DNA from: Acidovorax sp. sic0104
Lineage (GTDB): Bacteria > Pseudomonadota > Gammaproteobacteria > Burkholderiales > Burkholderiaceae_C
Direction of reading: 5' to 3'
Assembly: GCF_019219095.1 (NCBI RefSeq)
Contig: NZ_JAHUWH010000023.1
Location: 1-63,318 of the forward strand
DNA length: 63,318 nt
Shown here: one piece after another, positions 47,891 through 55,541 of the stretch
Layout of the letters: each line of letters opens with the position of its first letter
How positions within the stretch are numbered: position 1 is the stretch's first letter
The notes under the pieces: generated by a model
Databases searched by the model: none
What the model was told of the DNA's origin: nothing
The model's input: the letters and a program-made list of their open reading frames with translations, nothing else
Program-made: the position numbers and the translations under genes

Positions 47891-49660
47891 TCATGACGCC
47901 AGCAAGGTGCCCGGCTCGTCGCCCTCGAGCACCTGCTGCGCCCACGGCGCGAGCTTGCGGATGTCGGCGCGCAGCACTTCCTGCTTGATCGCGAGGATCT
48001 GCGCGGGGTGCATGGAAAAGCTGCGCAGGCCCAGGCCCAGCAGCAGGCGCGTCATCGTCACGTCGCCGGCGGTCTCGCCGCACACGCACACGCTCTTGCC
48101 CTGGCGGTGGCCTTCGGCGATCACATCGGCCACCAGGCGCAGCACCGCGGGGTGCAGCGGGTCGTACAGGTGCGCCACGGCCTCGTCGGCGCGGTCGATG
48201 GCCAGGGTGTACTGGATCAGGTCGTTGGTGCCGATGGACAGGAAGTCGAAGTACTTGAGGAAGGTGCGCACCATGAGCGCTGCCGCCGGCACCTCGATCA
48301 TCGCGCCCAGCTCCACATGGCCATAGGGCTCGCCGCGCGCGTCCAGCTCGGCGCGGGCCAGCTCGACCTGAGCCAGCGTCTGCTGTATCTCGTGCGTGTG
48401 GGCCAGCATGGGAAACAGCAGGTTGACCTTGCCCCGCGCAGCGGCCCGCAGCACGGCGCGCAACTGGGTGCGGAACATGCTCGGGTCGGCCAGGCTCCAG
48501 CGGATGGCACGCAGGCCGAGCGCGGGGTTGAGGTAGCTGTCCTTGTGGGCCTTGTTGTCCAGCGGCTTGTCGGCGCCCACGTCGATGGTGCGGATGGTGA
48601 CGGGCAGGCCCTGCATGCCGTCGATGGCCTCGCAGTAGGCGCGGTACTGCTCGTCTTCGCCGGGCAGGTTGCCTGTCTTGCCCATGAACAAAAATTCGCT
48701 GCGGAACAGCCCCACACCCACGGCTCCGGCACGCACGGCGGCGGCGGCGTCGCCGGGCTGCTCGATGTTGGCCAGGAGTTCGATCTTGTGGCCGTCCAGC
48801 GTGACGGCGGGCGTGTGGCGCAGGCGGGCCAGGCGCTCGCGTTCGAGCTCGACCTGGCGCTGACGAAAGCCGTACTCGGCCAGGATGATGGGCGAGGGGT
48901 CCACGATGACCACGCCCGCATCGCCATCGATGATGACCCAGTCATCCTGGCGCACCAGCTGGCTGGCCGCGCGCGCCCCCACCACGGCAGGGATGTCCAT
49001 GCTGCGCGCCACGATGGCTGTGTGCGACGTCTTGCCGCCCACGTCGGTCACGAAGCCGGCGAACACGCTCTGCTTGAACTGCAGCATGTCAGCGGGCGAC
49101 AGGTCGTGCGCGACGAGCACCAGCGGCACATCCACCGTGCCATCGAGCAGCAGGTCCTGCTGAAGGCCGAGCTGCTTGTGCCGGCGCGGGCCGCTGGGCG
49201 GCGGCGCCACCGGGCTGGCCACGCCTTTCATATAGCGCAGGATGCGCTCGACCACCTGCTCCAGGTCGGCCTTTCGCTCGCGCAGGTACTCGTCCTCCAT
49301 CTCGTCGAACTGGCGCGCGATCACCTCAAGCTGCGTGGTGAGCGCCCACTCGGCGTTGTACAGCCGCTCGGTGATCCAGTGCTTGACGCCACCCGTCAGC
49401 GCCTCGTCCTGCAGCAGCATGAGGTGCACGTCGAGCAGCGCCGTGAGCTCGTGCGGCGCATCGGCGGGCATGTCGGTCTGCAGGCGCTGCAGTTCCTCGA
49501 CCACCGCGTTGCGGCCCTGGCGCACGCGCTCGATCTCGGCCGGGATCTGTTCGGCTTCGATGAAGTAATGGGCCACGTCCACGCGGCTCGATGCCACCAG
49601 CACCGCGCGGCCGATGGCAATGCCGCGGGCGACTGCGAGACCGTGGACGGAGAAGGTCAT
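47891..49660 (-). CDS. ptsI: PTS enzyme I (phosphoenolpyruvate-protein phosphotransferase)
   Basis: This 589-residue enzyme transfers phosphate from PEP to HPr. The phospho-His motif GGKTSHTAIVARS places the active His at residue 213. The PEP-binding domain has GVGLFRSEFLFM and NLPGEDEQYRAY, and the C-terminal GETAGD motif is present. It starts MTFSVHGLAVARGIAIGRAV and lies 52 nt downstream of the HPr gene. No sugar-specific EIIBC gene is present, so this is probably a regulatory PTS, as in many betaproteobacteria. Confidence 0.96.
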   Translation of the reverse strand: MTFSVHGLAVARGIAIGRAVLVASSRVDVAHYFIEAEQIPAEIERVRQGRNAVVEELQRLQTDMPADAPHELTALLDVHLMLLQDEALTGGVKHWITERLYNAEWALTTQLEVIARQFDEMEDEYLRERKADLEQVVERILRYMKGVASPVAPPPSGPRRHKQLGLQQDLLLDGTVDVPLVLVAHDLSPADMLQFKQSVFAGFVTDVGGKTSHTAIVARSMDIPAVVGARAASQLVRQDDWVIIDGDAGVVIVDPSPIILAEYGFRQRQVELERERLARLRHTPAVTLDGHKIELLANIEQPGDAAAAVRAGAVGVGLFRSEFLFMGKTGNLPGEDEQYRAYCEAIDGMQGLPVTIRTIDVGADKPLDNKAHKDSYLNPALGLRAIRWSLADPSMFRTQLRAVLRAAARGKVNLLFPMLAHTHEIQQTLAQVELARAELDARGEPYGHVELGAMIEVPAAALMVRTFLKYFDFLSIGTNDLIQYTLAIDRADEAVAHLYDPLHPAVLRLVADVIAEGHRQGKSVCVCGETAGDVTMTRLLLGLGLRSFSMHPAQILAIKQEVLRADIRKLAPWAQQVLEGDEPGTLLAS

Positions 49661-49712
49661 GGTGGTGGGGCTACAGGTTCAACAGGGTGACGAAAATGGG
49701 CAGCCGAACAGT

Positions 49713-49982
49713 TCACTCACCCTCGCCGAACTTGTCGGCGATGAGCGCCAGCAGCGCGTCCATGGCTTCCTGCTCGCGGTCGCCGCTGGTCTCGACCTCG
49801 ACCTCGGTGCCCATGCCGGCGGCCAGCATCATCACGCCCATGATGCTCTTGGCGTTGATGCGGCGGTCACCGCGACTCATGAACACGTCGCAGGGAAAGC
49901 TGCCTGCCAGCTTGGTCAGCTTGGCCGAGGCGCGGGCATGCAGGCCCAATTTATTGCTGATGGTCGTACGTGTCTTGATCAT
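49713..49982 (-). CDS. ptsH: Phosphocarrier protein HPr
   Basis: This 89-residue protein has the phosphorylated His15 in LGLHARASAKL and Ser46 in NAKSIMGVMML, the site used by HPr kinase in proteobacteria that have it. Its 5' end overlaps the EIIA gene by 32 bp, indicating translational coupling. It would pass phosphate from EI to EIIA. Confidence 0.96.
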   Translation of the reverse strand: MIKTRTTISNKLGLHARASAKLTKLAGSFPCDVFMSRGDRRINAKSIMGVMMLAAGMGTEVEVETSGDREQEAMDALLALIADKFGEGE

Positions 49983-50403
49983 GGGAATTACGGCGGTTCT
50001 GGTTCTGCGGCGCGGAGATCGCCACCTGCATCACACCCTGCGTGCCCCCCACCACCGCGCGGTTCACCACCGAGTCGAGCGGCTCGCTGCGGTAGCTGAC
50101 TGCGCGCAGCAGCATGGGCAGGTTGGCGCCCGTCACCAGGCGCGATCGCACGCCGTCCGTCAGACGCTGCGCAATGTTGCACGGGGTGGCGCCGAACACA
50201 TCGGTGAGCACCAGGGTGGAATCGGTGCCCAGCTGGTCCAGCAGGATGCGCGCCTGGGCCAGCGACTCTTCGGGCGGCTGGTTGGGCGGTACATCCAGCG
50301 CGACCACGCTGTCCCCGCAGTCCGGAAACACGTGCAAGGCGCATTCGCGCAGCGCATGGGCCAGGGGGGCGTGGGCGATAAGGAGGATGCTGGTGGTGCT
50401 CAT
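49951..50403 (-). CDS. PTS EIIA component, mannose/fructose family
   Basis: This 150-residue protein starts MSTTSILLIAHAPLAHALRE, with the phospho-acceptor His11 after strand 1 and TLVLTDVFGATPCNIAQRL downstream, both typical of EIIA-Man domains. It lacks a fused EIIB domain, as in betaproteobacterial ManX-like regulatory proteins. It overlaps HPr by 32 bp at its 3' end and the upstream MFS gene by 4 bp at its start. The likely role is nitrogen/carbon signalling rather than sugar uptake. Confidence 0.93.
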   Translation of the reverse strand: MSTTSILLIAHAPLAHALRECALHVFPDCGDSVVALDVPPNQPPEESLAQARILLDQLGTDSTLVLTDVFGATPCNIAQRLTDGVRSRLVTGANLPMLLRAVSYRSEPLDSVVNRAVVGGTQGVMQVAISAPQNQNRRNSHDQDTYDHQQ

Positions 50404-51680
50404 GGCGCGGAGGTTTGCAACGCATTATGGCGCCGCCCCTGCAGCATGAACCACGCATAGGCCGACACGTTGCACGCGAGGAACACCCCCATGGCGGCCT
50501 GAAAGGACGCAACGGTACCCAGCCCCAGCGCGGCGAACGCATCCACCGCGAGGCCGATGCCCCACTGCACCACGAACACGCCCGCGAAGATCACGAGGTT
50601 GTAGGCCGACAGCGCACGGCCCGCCAGCGACTGCGAGAACGCCATGCCCACGGCAGGCTGCGACAGCGACACGAAGGTGCACGACACGCAAAACAGCGCC
50701 CAGGCCCCGCCGCCCGCCTGCGGCCCTGCCACGATGATGGCCAGCAGGATCAGCAGCGAGAACGGAAGGCCCGCCGCCATCAGCCGGTCCGGCCCCAGGC
50801 CCTTGCGCAGCAGCCATGGGTTGACCATGCCCCAGGTCCAGAACGTGCACAGCATGGACACGTTGATCCAGAACAGTCCGGTGGCCGACTCCAGCGGTGT
50901 GTAGCCCGCCACACGCTGCATCCACGGGCCGGCCCAGAGCGTCTGCACGGCCACCATCCCGCCATAGACGAAGAACCCGAGCGGCGCCAACCGCTGGAAG
51001 TACGCGTGGCCCCAGACCACCGCGTAGCCCGGCGCTGCCGACTTTGCGGCGCTGCCGTCGCCCGCCTGCGGTCCCTGTGCGGCCCCCTGTGCCGCGCCGG
51101 CCCAGCCGGGCACCCAGATGGCGATCACCACCATCGACACCGCGATCAGCGCAGCCAGGCCCCAGAAGAGCGGCCGCCAGCCCACCAACGGCAGCGCCCA
51201 CTGCACCGGCAGCGTGGAAGCGACCATGCCGAGCGAGCCGGTCATGAGCATCCAGGAATTGGCGCGCATCTGCGCCGTGGGCTCGTACCAGCGGCGATAG
51301 CCGGTGAGCGGCGCCATCAGGCAGGCACTGACACCCGCGCCGCACAGCACGCGTCCGGCCAGCAGGCCCGAGAAGCCCGTGGCCACAGAGAACACCAGGC
51401 TGCCGACTACCGCGATGCCCAAAAAGCCCAGTGCGACCTTGCGCGGACCATGCTTGTCCAGCCAGGCGCCCAGTGGCAGCTGCGTGGCGGAAAAACCCAG
51501 GAAGTACCCGCCAGCCAGCAGCCCCAGGTCGCTGGCATGCAGCGAAAACTCCTGCGCCAGCGTCGGCGCCAGCGTGGCCGTGACCGCCCGCACCAGCGCG
51601 GAGAGAAAGTAGGCGAATGCAAAGGCCAGGAAGACGATGACGGCCGCCCGGCGCGGCAGCAACGGGTGCGCGAGCGTCAT
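50400..51680 (-). CDS. MFS transporter embedded in the PTS operon
   Basis: This 426-residue protein has about twelve hydrophobic helices, starting MTLAHPLLPRRAAVIVFLAF. The loop 2-3 motif is GAWLDKHGPRKVALGFLG. The substrate is unknown; it resembles nitrate/metabolite MFS carriers. The ATG at 51678-51680 overlaps the upstream lipoprotein gene by 4 bp and its stop overlaps the EIIA start by 4 bp, so it is tightly coupled on both sides. In many betaproteobacteria gshB occupies this position upstream of EIIA. Confidence 0.87.
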   Translation of the reverse strand: MTLAHPLLPRRAAVIVFLAFAFAYFLSALVRAVTATLAPTLAQEFSLHASDLGLLAGGYFLGFSATQLPLGAWLDKHGPRKVALGFLGIAVVGSLVFSVATGFSGLLAGRVLCGAGVSACLMAPLTGYRRWYEPTAQMRANSWMLMTGSLGMVASTLPVQWALPLVGWRPLFWGLAALIAVSMVVIAIWVPGWAGAAQGAAQGPQAGDGSAAKSAAPGYAVVWGHAYFQRLAPLGFFVYGGMVAVQTLWAGPWMQRVAGYTPLESATGLFWINVSMLCTFWTWGMVNPWLLRKGLGPDRLMAAGLPFSLLILLAIIVAGPQAGGGAWALFCVSCTFVSLSQPAVGMAFSQSLAGRALSAYNLVIFAGVFVVQWGIGLAVDAFAALGLGTVASFQAAMGVFLACNVSAYAWFMLQGRRHNALQTSAP

Positions 51681-52225
51681 TGGAAGGTCAGCCCGGCAAA
51701 GAACGTGTCGGCCACCTCGGGGCGTGGCTTGGGCGTGTAGACCACTGCGTGGTACAGCCGCACCTGCGGCCCCACGGCCCGAGCAAACCACACGGCCTGC
51801 GCGCTGACGGCGCTGCCATCGGCGCGTTGGCCCTGCGCCACCGTGCGCACCGACTGCGGCAGCGGCAGCACGCCGGCCGGGGCATAGGGCGTGTCGGTGG
51901 CCGAAGCCGCCGCACCCGACCCGAGGTTGGCCAGAACCGCCGCACGCCAGTGCGTGAGCGCAGCGCCCGCCTGGGACGGATCGGCCAGCGCCGCGTGAGA
52001 CACGGCCAGCGTGGCACCGTCCGCATCGCAGCCGGTCATGGCCAGCTCCACAGGCGCGCCGGCCAGCTCCACCGTGCGGGTGGCCTGGTCGGGCTTGCAG
52101 GGCAAGGTGACGGTGATCGCGGCCTCGGGCAAAGGCACGCTGCGCCAGTTCAGCGCCGGGCTGCAGCCCGCCAGCAACGACAAACCTAGGGTCAGGGCCG
52201 CGGCCCCGGTCAGTGTCCAGTTCAT
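51677..52225 (-). CDS. Hypothetical lipoprotein
   Basis: This 182-residue protein starts MNWTLTGAAALTLGLSLLAG with lipobox LAGC (Cys about residue 21). The mature part starts SPALNWRSVPLPEAAITVTL and ends VADTFFAGLTFQ, resembling small lipoproteins of unknown function that carry a beta-rich domain. Two internal Cys residues could form a disulfide (TLPCKPDQ and AMTGCDADG). It is the first gene of the operon leading into the MFS and PTS genes, with a 4-bp overlap at its end. Confidence 0.8.
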   Translation of the reverse strand: MNWTLTGAAALTLGLSLLAGCSPALNWRSVPLPEAAITVTLPCKPDQATRTVELAGAPVELAMTGCDADGATLAVSHAALADPSQAGAALTHWRAAVLANLGSGAAASATDTPYAPAGVLPLPQSVRTVAQGQRADGSAVSAQAVWFARAVGPQVRLYHAVVYTPKPRPEVADTFFAGLTFQ

Positions 52226-52459
52226 CGGGCCATTATCCGCAGAGCCCCCGGTATTGCGCCAGATCATGCTGCGAGCACTTCCTGCGCAGAACTTTTGACT
52301 GTTTTGTGGCTCCATCCGGGCGCTGACCGCAGGTTTTCAAGCCCGTGGCCAGTGCCATAGCGCCCCGTTTGGCACAATCTGTTCGGGTGGCGCTCGGGCA
52401 GGCAAGCCCGGCGGCTGGCGGGTTCAGCATGTACGTACGGATCGACGAAGGCAAGGGTT

Positions 52460-52963
52460 ATGGCAATCAAGCATTGGGCGGCAGGTGTGGCGGTGGCGGC
52501 GTTCGCGGCCGTAGGCGCTTACGTGTACCTGGACACGGGCCGCTCCGCCGCGCCGGAATCGACCTTCGTGCTGCTGGACGGCACGAGCAAGTCCACCAGC
52601 GACCTCAAGGGCAAGGTCACCCTGGTGAACTTCTGGGCCACGAGCTGCACAACCTGCGTGGCCGAGATGCCCGAGATCGTCTCCACCTACCAGAAGTACA
52701 GCACCCAGGGCTTCGACACCCTCGCGGTGGCCATGAGCTACGACCCACCCAGCTACGTGGTGAACTTCGCCGAAACCCGCAAACTGCCCTTCAAGGTCGC
52801 CATCGACAACACGGGCAACGTCGCCAAGGCCTGGGGCGACGTGCGCCTGACCCCTTCGACCTTCATCGTGAACAAGCGCGGCGAGATCGTGAAAACGTAT
52901 GTCGGCGCCCCCAACTTCCCCGAGCTGCACCAGCTGATCGAGAAACTGCTGGCAGAGACCTGA
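52460..52963 (+). CDS. TlpA-like membrane-anchored thiol-disulfide oxidoreductase
   Basis: This 167-residue protein has an uncleaved or cleavable N-terminal hydrophobic segment (about 5-24) and a thioredoxin fold with redox motif CTTC at residues 63-66 in VNFWATSCTTCVAEMP. The cis-Pro region is LTPSTFIVNKRGEIV. It probably works in the periplasm, for example in cytochrome c maturation or as a disulfide reductase; haem proteins follow nearby. A strong terminator lies 22 nt after the stop. Confidence 0.92.
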   Translation: MAIKHWAAGVAVAAFAAVGAYVYLDTGRSAAPESTFVLLDGTSKSTSDLKGKVTLVNFWATSCTTCVAEMPEIVSTYQKYSTQGFDTLAVAMSYDPPSYVVNFAETRKLPFKVAIDNTGNVAKAWGDVRLTPSTFIVNKRGEIVKTYVGAPNFPELHQLIEKLLAET

Positions 52964-52984
52964 GGCACGAGCACACATCCAAAG

Positions 52985-53018
52985 ACAAAGGCCGATTTCA
53001 AACGAAATCGGCCTTTGT
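52985..53018 (+). terminator. Rho-independent terminator after the TlpA-like gene
   Basis: A 15-bp perfect stem pairs ACAAAGGCCGATTTC (52985-52999) with GAAATCGGCCTTTGT (53004-53018) around loop AAAC. It has only a short T-run but is very stable and could work in both directions. Confidence 0.85.
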
Positions 53019-53040
53019 CGCTTATGGAATCTGCGCGAAG

Positions 53041-53090
53041 AGCTACCATTTTGATAGCATAACGCATCCAGCTGGCGCTGCCCAACCCAG
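53041..53090. repeat. Dispersed palindromic repeat, copy 6
   Basis: AGCTACCATTTTGATAGCAT, AACGCATCCAGCTGGCGCTG, CCCAA. The TTTTGATAGC and GCGC elements are in the same order as in the other copies. It lies just after the tlpA terminator. Confidence 0.6.
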
Positions 53091-53130
53091 TGACACCGTG
53101 GAACTGGCTTTGCCAGGCCACTGGTGTCGT

Positions 53131-53184
53131 CCCCCTTCCCGAATCGCGCAAGCGATTCGGGAAGGGGGAAGCGGCGAAGCCGCT
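53131..53184. repeat. Composite hairpin element with GCAA tetraloop
   Basis: CCCCCTTCCCGAATCGC (53131-53147) pairs perfectly over 17 bp with 53152-53168 around a GCAA loop. A second hairpin AGCGGC-GAA-GCCGCT (53170-53184) follows at once. From memory such composite elements recur in Acidovorax genomes. There is no T-run, so it may be a REP-like element that also helps end the cytochrome c' transcript. Confidence 0.6.
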
Positions 53185-53198
53185 CAGGGGGAAGTACC

Positions 53199-53654
53199 TT
53201 ATTTAGCGCGATAGTTGTCGTGGCAAGCCTTGCAGGTGCCCGCCGTGGCGCCGAAGGCGGCCTTGAGGTTGTCCAGATTGCCCGTCTTGGCCGCAGCAGC
53301 CAGCTTCACCGACTCGGCTTCCAGTTTCTCGGCATGTTCCTTGAACTTGGCTTGCTCCGTCCAGATTTCCGGCAGCGCCTTGGTAGGCGCGCCCTTGTCG
53401 GTGCCCGCACCGAAGCCCGCCCAGGGCAGCTTGGCCATCTGGGCCACCACATCGGCGTTCTCCTGCGCGGCCTTCGCGTCGAAGGGAATGCGGCCATTGG
53501 CCATGGCGCCCAGGCGGCCGAAATGCTGGCCCATCACGAAGAGTGCGCTCTGGCGGTACTTGATGGCGTCTTCCGCCTTGGCGAACTGGGCCGAGGCCGG
53601 TGCCGACAGGGTCAAGGTGGCAGCTGCCAGGGCTAGCGCGGCGATTGCTTTCAT
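53199..53654 (-). CDS. Cytochrome c' (class II c-type cytochrome)
   Basis: This 151-residue periplasmic protein has a signal peptide (MKAIAALALAAATLTLSAPA, cleavage near SAQ-FAK). A four-helix bundle carries the haem motif CKACH at residues 141-145, only 6 residues from the C-terminus, the class II pattern. Cytochromes c' bind NO and other small ligands. The ATG at 53652-53654 has AAGGAAG upstream. The gene is divergent from a cytochrome b561 gene about 365 bp away, a common partner. Confidence 0.93.
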   Translation of the reverse strand: MKAIAALALAAATLTLSAPASAQFAKAEDAIKYRQSALFVMGQHFGRLGAMANGRIPFDAKAAQENADVVAQMAKLPWAGFGAGTDKGAPTKALPEIWTEQAKFKEHAEKLEAESVKLAAAAKTGNLDNLKAAFGATAGTCKACHDNYRAK

Positions 53655-54019
53655 GGAAACTTCCTTTTTGTCGTGGGGTTGGAATGAGAATCCGGCGCCT
53701 GGAACCCATCCTGCTATCTGCACGGCCCATGGCAGTGGCACATGCTCCGCAAATCGCGAACGGATTCCCAGCGCAGGCAGTATGCCGGTTTGGCGTTGCT
53801 TTCGCTGCCGTGCCTTGCGCGCAGCAGGCCAGATCACGCGCTTGCGACTTCCGGCACGGCCCTGTCTCCCGCACAATGCGGCCATTGCGCCGGTCCAGGG
53901 ATCCGCTGCACGAATCATCGCGCCGTGTTCGTTTGCGGTCCCTTGGCAACTCGATTCGTGCAGAGAATCCCTGGCGGCCGGCCCCCGCCCCGTTCATCCA
54001 CCACGCCGCAGCAGCCACC

Positions 54020-54721
54020 ATGACGCAGCCATCGCCCCACCCCAAGCAACACACCGTCCGCGTCTGGGATCTGCCGGTCCGCCTGTTCCACTGGGCGCTG
54101 GCCGCATGCGTGATCGCGCTGGTCGTCACGGCCAAGGTGGGTGGCAACGCCATGGAATGGCATTTCCGCCTGGGCTATGTCGTACTGGCGCTGCTGGTGT
54201 TCCGCGTCTTGTGGGGCCTGGTCGGCGGGCGCTGGTCGCGCTTTGCCACGTTCATCTACTCGCCCGCGCGGCTGGTGCGCTATCTGCGAGGTGCAGCCCA
54301 TGCCGATGATGGCGTCGGCCACAGCCCGCTGGGCGCATTGTCCGTGTTCGGCCTGCTTGCCGTGCTGGTGGCCCAGGTGGCCACGGGCCTTCTCAGCGAC
54401 GACGAGATCGCGTTCGCCGGGCCGTTGACGCGTTTCGTGTCCAACGCCGTCGTCGGACAGGCCACCAGCTACCACAAGGAGATCGGCCAGTACCTCGTCA
54501 TCGGCCTCGTCGTGCTGCACCTGCTGGCCATCGTGTTCTATGTGGCCGTGCGGCGCCAGCGCCTCGTCGGACCCATGGTGCACGGCGACAAGGTGCTGCC
54601 CGCCCCCGCAGCGCCATCACGGGACGACTGGGCGAGCCGTGCGCTGGCCTTGGCACTGCTGGCAGGCAGTGCGGCGCTGGCCTGGTGGGTCTCCACGCTC
54701 GCGGGCGCTCCATCCTTCTGA
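54020..54721 (+). CDS. Cytochrome b561-family membrane protein
   Basis: This 233-residue protein has four core membrane helices with haem-ligating His candidates in LPVRLFHWALAAC, AMEWHFRLGYVVLA, TSYHKEIGQYLVIG and VVLHLLAIVFY. A fifth hydrophobic segment lies at the C-terminus. It would shuttle electrons between quinones and periplasmic c-type cytochromes, probably the adjacent cytochrome c'. The ATG at 54020 is preferred because the preceding in-frame sequence is not membrane-protein-like. Confidence 0.92.
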   Translation: MTQPSPHPKQHTVRVWDLPVRLFHWALAACVIALVVTAKVGGNAMEWHFRLGYVVLALLVFRVLWGLVGGRWSRFATFIYSPARLVRYLRGAAHADDGVGHSPLGALSVFGLLAVLVAQVATGLLSDDEIAFAGPLTRFVSNAVVGQATSYHKEIGQYLVIGLVVLHLLAIVFYVAVRRQRLVGPMVHGDKVLPAPAAPSRDDWASRALALALLAGSAALAWWVSTLAGAPSF

Positions 54722-54770
54722 CAGGGACTCGCTACACTGCCCCTTCCGCCGTTTTTGCAGAATCTGCGTT

Positions 54771-55262
54771 GTGGACAAGCCCTCCGTCACCCTGCTGACC
54801 CCCGCCTCGGACGCCGAGATGAACGAGGTCCGCGACATCTTTCGGGAATACGCCAGCACCCTGGGCGTGGACCTGTGTTTCCAGGATTTCGAGAATGAGC
54901 TGGTTCAGTTGCCCGGCGACTATGCCGAGCCGCGTGGCGCGCTGCTGCTGGCCAAGGTGGATGGTGCGGTGGCCGGCTGCTGCGCCCTGCGGCCCCTGGA
55001 TACCGCCGACTACCCCAACGCCAGCGAAATGAAACGACTGTACGTGCGAAAGGCCTTCCGCGGCTTCGGCCTGGGCCGCGAACTGGCCGACGCCATGCTC
55101 GACCGTGCGCGGCAGGCGGGCTATGCCTGTGTGCTGCTCGACACGCTGGACGACATGGAGTCGGCCCGCGCCCTGTACACGGACCTCGGGTTCGAGGAAA
55201 TCCCGCCGTACTACCACAACCCGATCGCGGGGGCTCACTACCTCAAGGTGGATATTTCCTGA
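54771..55262 (+). CDS. GNAT-family N-acetyltransferase
   Basis: This 163-residue protein carries the acetyl-CoA binding motif VRKAFRGFGLGRELADAML (RGFGLGR pyrophosphate loop) and a C-terminal YTDLGFEEIPPYY segment. The start is taken as the GTG at 54771 because the fold begins at VTLLTPASDAEMNEVRDIF; the first ATG (54822) would remove the first strand. The substrate is unknown. It lies about 114 bp upstream of the retron RNA in the same direction; whether it belongs to that system is open. Confidence 0.85.
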   Translation: MDKPSVTLLTPASDAEMNEVRDIFREYASTLGVDLCFQDFENELVQLPGDYAEPRGALLLAKVDGAVAGCCALRPLDTADYPNASEMKRLYVRKAFRGFGLGRELADAMLDRARQAGYACVLLDTLDDMESARALYTDLGFEEIPPYYHNPIAGAHYLKVDIS

Positions 55263-55338
55263 TGCTGCCGGGGCATGCGTAGTGCAGCACCTACCTCGGG
55301 CCGACGCTTTGGCTGCGACGCACACCCGCGCTGAATAC

Positions 55339-55369
55339 ATGACCATGTCGCACAGCGCGCCGCTAGAAT
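55339..55369 (+). promoter_or_regulatory. Putative promoter of the retron RNA and reverse transcriptase
   Basis: A -10 box TAGAAT (55364-55369) is followed after six bases by 55376, the first base of the inverted repeat that bounds the RNA, so the predicted start site coincides with the RNA 5' end. The -35 candidate ATGACC (55339-55344) is a weak match at 19-bp spacing. Confidence 0.55.
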
Positions 55370-55375
55370 CGCTGC

Positions 55376-55524
55376 GGCCTGGCGCCAAGCATCTCGAACT
55401 CTCACCGGTTCGAACCGTGGGGTAGCCCCACGGTGTCTCACTGCAAGCGCCCATTGTGGCGCGCGAACCTCCAAGCCATCCTGGCAAGCGTGTTCGCGCC
55501 CAACCCGCCGGTTGGTGCCAGGCC
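55376..55524 (+). ncRNA. Retron-type msr-msd RNA (predicted)
   Basis: A 149-nt segment is bounded by a 13-bp inverted repeat: GGCCTGGCGCCAA (55376-55388, a1) and TTGGTGCCAGGCC (55512-55524, a2), with one G-U pair. GC follows a1 directly, giving AAGC, the context in which the branching G (here 55389) is found in known retrons. Inside lie an msr-like hairpin ACCGTGGGG-TAG-CCCCACGGT (55414-55434) and a long msd-like stem, GCGCGAAC (55461-55468) with GTTCGCGC (55492-55499), capped by GCCA-TCC-TGGC. The RT gene starts 17 nt after a2. Structure was judged by eye; the template boundary is not defined. Confidence 0.75.
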
Positions 55525-55541
55525 CCTATACCTCGCCCCCT

